A model generated the notes under the pieces. That model was not told where the DNA came from, searched no databases, and worked only from the letters and a program-made list of their open reading frames with translations. A DNA stretch of 64,000 nucleotides. It comes from Bacillota bacterium. GTDB taxonomy: Bacteria; Bacillota; UBA4882; UBA8346. The position numbers and the translations under genes are program-made. Shown in pieces: positions 61,712-64,000 of this stretch (positions are counted from its first letter, which is position 1; each line of letters opens with the position of its first letter). The DNA lies in NCBI GenBank assembly GCA_023426245.1, contig JAFABB010000040.1:124001-188000 (forward strand). Reading direction: 5' to 3'.

Positions 61712-63457
61712 TTAACTAGGAGGATTAAAGGATGGAAAACTTATGGTAAAAGTAGTACCCTTACCCAACTGACTTTCAACCGTAATGGTACCGTCTTGTA
61801 ACTGCACCAGTTTTTTTACAATCACCAACCCAAGACCACTGCTTCCTTTTTCTTGCAGGCGGTTACGGCCTTGATTCTTCCCCCGGTAAAACCTATCCCA
61901 AATTCGCGGCAAGTCCCCCTCTGCAATACCAATTCCATTATCTTGAATTGTCAGAACCATTTCGTCTTGACATTGACTATCTACGCTCACATTGATGCTC
62001 CCGTTCTCTGTAGCTTTAATCGCATTCTTAAGTAGGTTTCTGATAATTTGTTCCATCCGGTCAACATCGCCGATAACGATTGCTTTTTCCGTTTTCTTAT
62101 CCAATAGAAGCAAAGTATTCCTGCTCATAGCTTCAGCCTCGAACGATGTCATCACATTTTGGGTTAGGATAATCATATCCAGCGGTTGCTTTTCTATGGT
62201 CATATTACCGCTTTCCAGCCTGCCTAATACCAACATGTCATCGACCAGCCTCGCGATATGAACCGTTTGAGCGTAAATCGTATCTAAATATCTTTCCAGT
62301 AAGGCTTGGTCTTGCACCATTCCATCGCGGATTGCCTCAACAAAGCCCTGAACTGATGTTAGTGGGGTTCGTAACTCATGAGATACCTCCATAAATAACC
62401 GGGCCTGTTCTTCTTCCATTCTACAGTTTTCCGTCTTTATCTTTTGCAATTCTGCCGCTAATATATTAAACTGGCCGGCAAGGATATTGATTTCATCCAA
62501 GCATTGCTCTTCAACCTTTATCGAATTGAGCCCTCTGCTAATTTCCGATACGTCGGCAGCCAAACGGGAAATTGGCCTGGAAATATACATGGACAAGTAA
62601 ATGGAGTTAAAGATAACCACGATCAGTAAAATGATTCCTCCAATCACTATGTATAAATACATTTTGTTTAGGGCAAAGTCAAGCTTCGGAGGATTCATTT
62701 CAAGCATGACACCGTTTTCTATGGTATTATCTTCATTCCACAGGGGAATCATAGCAATAAAAGTGGACCTTCCGCTCTGCCGGTCCACGGATCGAGTCAT
62801 TGCGATTTCCCCTTTGCCCAGCAGTTCGATGAATTTTCTCTCCACCGCACGCACTGACGTTACATTATGCTCTCCATAGGCATCCACAATATTCCCTGTC
62901 TTGTTAAAAACCGTAATCTTCCTGGCGTTAAAAAGATCGGCCAAGAATTTTAACAGGCTCTGCTTGCCCCGGTTTTGATTACTTCTTTGATAAGCTTCAA
63001 ATCTTTGATAGGCCACTTTGGCATTTTCATAGTCTACTTTACTAATAACACCGGCCTTAAACAGAATGCGGGCTTTTTCCCATTCTTTTCGCACGGATTC
63101 GGTATTTTTCCTAGCCTGTTCGAAATTATCCAGCGGCCCCACAGGGGTCGTCGGCGCCATAAGCGCCGCAGGCGCTTCCTTCACCTTTAGCCGGAGCAAG
63201 ACGAAATTAACCAAGTTGGCCTTGCGTAACAACTCTTGTTGAAACTGACTATAGATTACCTGTTTCATAACAAAGTTGGAAAACATCATGAAAACAATGA
63301 AACTAAAAACAAAGACCGTCATATTGGAAAACAATATTTGGGTATAAATATTCTTATGGAATGACTTTGGCAAGGAATTTCTGATAACAAGCCAAAATCT
63401 TAGAGTACTGGCTTTCCTATGGTGCCTTTTCTTAGCCTGAAGTATATGGGTATTCAT
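61712..63457 (-). CDS. Membrane sensor histidine kinase with MFP-like hairpin in the sensor
   Basis: A 581-residue kinase. TM1 spans about 43-65 and TM2 about 268-290, with an extracytoplasmic domain between. A HAMP segment follows, then EVSHELRTPLTS (His360), a DRMEQIIRNLLKNAIKA N-box, DNGIGIAEGDL and GSSGLGLVIVKKL. The sensor holds a coiled-coil segment (111-160: EKARILFKAGVISKVDYENA, AKVAYQRFEAYQ) resembling the alpha-hairpin of membrane fusion proteins. It overlaps the response regulator upstream by 4 bp (ATGA). Envelope stress sensing is my inference. Confidence 0.93.
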   Translation of the reverse strand: MNTHILQAKKRHHRKASTLRFWLVIRNSLPKSFHKNIYTQILFSNMTVFVFSFIVFMMFSNFVMKQVIYSQFQQELLRKANLVNFVLLRLKVKEAPAALMAPTTPVGPLDNFEQARKNTESVRKEWEKARILFKAGVISKVDYENAKVAYQRFEAYQRSNQNRGKQSLLKFLADLFNARKITVFNKTGNIVDAYGEHNVTSVRAVERKFIELLGKGEIAMTRSVDRQSGRSTFIAMIPLWNEDNTIENGVMLEMNPPKLDFALNKMYLYIVIGGIILLIVVIFNSIYLSMYISRPISRLAADVSEISRGLNSIKVEEQCLDEINILAGQFNILAAELQKIKTENCRMEEEQARLFMEVSHELRTPLTSVQGFVEAIRDGMVQDQALLERYLDTIYAQTVHIARLVDDMLVLGRLESGNMTIEKQPLDMIILTQNVMTSFEAEAMSRNTLLLLDKKTEKAIVIGDVDRMEQIIRNLLKNAIKATENGSINVSVDSQCQDEMVLTIQDNGIGIAEGDLPRIWDRFYRGKNQGRNRLQEKGSSGLGLVIVKKLVQLQDGTITVESQLGKGTTFTISFPSFNPPS

Positions 63458-64000
63458 TGCTGCGTAGTTTTTCCCTCCTTAACGGGAGGTGTAAACTGGT
63501 ATCCCACACCCCAAATCGTTGTCAAGTATTCATAGGACAAAGGTTCCAACTTTTTCCTCAAACGGCGAATGTGGACATCCACTGTTCGTTGATCACCAAA
63601 ATAATCATATCCCCAGACAATTTTCAGCAATGCCTCCCGGGTTAAAATCCGTCGCGGATTCTGGGCCAAGTGGTAAAGCAAATCAAACTCCCTGGGAGTC
63701 ACTTCGATATCTTCGCCATTGACTAAAACTCTCCGGGTATCAGCCTGGATATCCAGCCCCGGGTAATTCAATTGCCAGTTGATACCCTTTTCGGTTTCCA
63801 CTGCTTGAGTACGGCGCAGGACCGCTTTGATTCTGGCCATCAATTCCCTGGGGCTGAAAGGTTTAGAAACATAATCATCAGCTCCCATCTCCAGTCCTAA
63901 AACCCGGTCCGCTTCTTCCCCCTTGGCCGTAAGCATAATGATGGGAACCATTCGTACCGCCCTTAAATCACGGCACAAAGTAAGCCCGTCCTTACCCGGA
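63454..64000 (-). CDS. OmpR/PhoB-family response regulator (5' truncated by window end)
   Basis: The frame continues past base 64000; only the C-terminal 181 codons are present. The receiver part shows PGKDGLTLCRDLR, PIIMLTAKGEEADRVLGLEMGADDYVSKPF (Thr and Lys of the switch) and the dimer helix. The winged-helix effector contains TPREFDLLYHLAQNPRRILT, VDVHIRRLRKKLE and TIWGVGYQF. The phospho-acceptor Asp lies beyond the window. The partner kinase overlaps it by 4 bp. Confidence 0.95.
   Translation of the reverse strand, partial: PGKDGLTLCRDLRAVRMVPIIMLTAKGEEADRVLGLEMGADDYVSKPFSPRELMARIKAVLRRTQAVETEKGINWQLNYPGLDIQADTRRVLVNGEDIEVTPREFDLLYHLAQNPRRILTREALLKIVWGYDYFGDQRTVDVHIRRLRKKLEPLSYEYLTTIWGVGYQFTPPVKEGKTTQQ

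Overview
The window looks like chromosome from an endospore-forming, two-membrane (diderm) member of the Bacillota, plausibly a Hydrogenispora/Limnochordia-like lineage; that lineage name is inference. Sporulation is indicated by two Spo0E-like phosphatases, a SpoVT regulator and two GerPA/GerPF-like spore proteins. An outer membrane is indicated by TolC, an RND pump, four signal-peptide beta-barrel-like proteins ending in Phe, and a Pal/OmpA-type lipoprotein. Strong AGGAGG ribosome sites and a glmS ribozyme also fit Bacillota. No tRNA, rRNA, CRISPR array or complete insertion sequence was seen.

Layout. 1-6 kb: end of ccdA, a hybrid histidine kinase, tdk, a membrane protein, two bacteriohemerythrins and a LysE exporter, mostly on the minus strand. 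6-12.5 kb: a beta-barrel-like protein, a sugar-acid SDR, three small paralogues, a 42-bp tandem repeat, a Crp/Fnr regulator and a Spo0E. 12.4-18 kb: an IMPDH/GMP-reductase paralogue, transporters, a CPBP protein, GerP-like proteins and an HxlR/flavin-oxidoreductase-like pair. 18.5-21.4 kb: a glycogen-debranching-type GH13 enzyme and a coupled membrane protein. 22-28 kb: a gas vesicle cluster with four GvpA-family proteins, GvpN, GvpF, GvpG, GvpK, GvpL, GvpO and two unrecognised small proteins; most genes overlap or abut. 28-31.6 kb: a WYL regulator with an SDR, a duplicated SnoaL-like protein and a ferredoxin-nitroreductase. 31.7-34.2 kb: an RpiR regulator divergent from deoC, then an RbsD/FucU protein. 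34.5-36.7 kb: an XRE regulator, a second Spo0E, a membrane protein and a ferritin-like protein. 37-43.7 kb: a TetR-controlled RND efflux operon. 44-46 kb: small zinc-ribbon and hypothetical proteins and an ArsR/EFR1 ferredoxin pair. 46-53.5 kb: the amino-sugar and c-di-AMP block glmS, glmM, FAD oxidoreductase, cdaA, then hpt; glmS has a glmS ribozyme about 0.5 kb upstream plus a terminator-like hairpin at its ribosome site. 53.6-54.5 kb: a DUF559 nuclease gene between copies of a palindromic repeat. 54.5-61.4 kb: three porin-like genes, spoVT and an ankyrin-OmpA lipoprotein. 61.7-64 kb: a sensor kinase and OmpR-type response regulator, cut by the window edge.

The most notable observations are a conserved structured leader of about 75 nt upstream of all three porin-like genes, which I cannot match to an RNA class I know; a GvpA-family protein carrying a C-terminal zinc ribbon; and a 107-109 bp double-hairpin repeat present twice in inverted orientation about 11 kb apart. 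Envelope composition appears to be under several layers of control here: the porin leaders, the glmS ribozyme, CdaA, the RND regulator and the terminal two-component system.

Stretches without genes: 6777-7317, 18067-18514, 22325-22833, 43661-44043, 47964-48951, 53550-53990, 55585-56014, 56876-57863, 58425-59013 and 59926-60511 are described in separate entries or under the leaders, repeats and terminators they contain.
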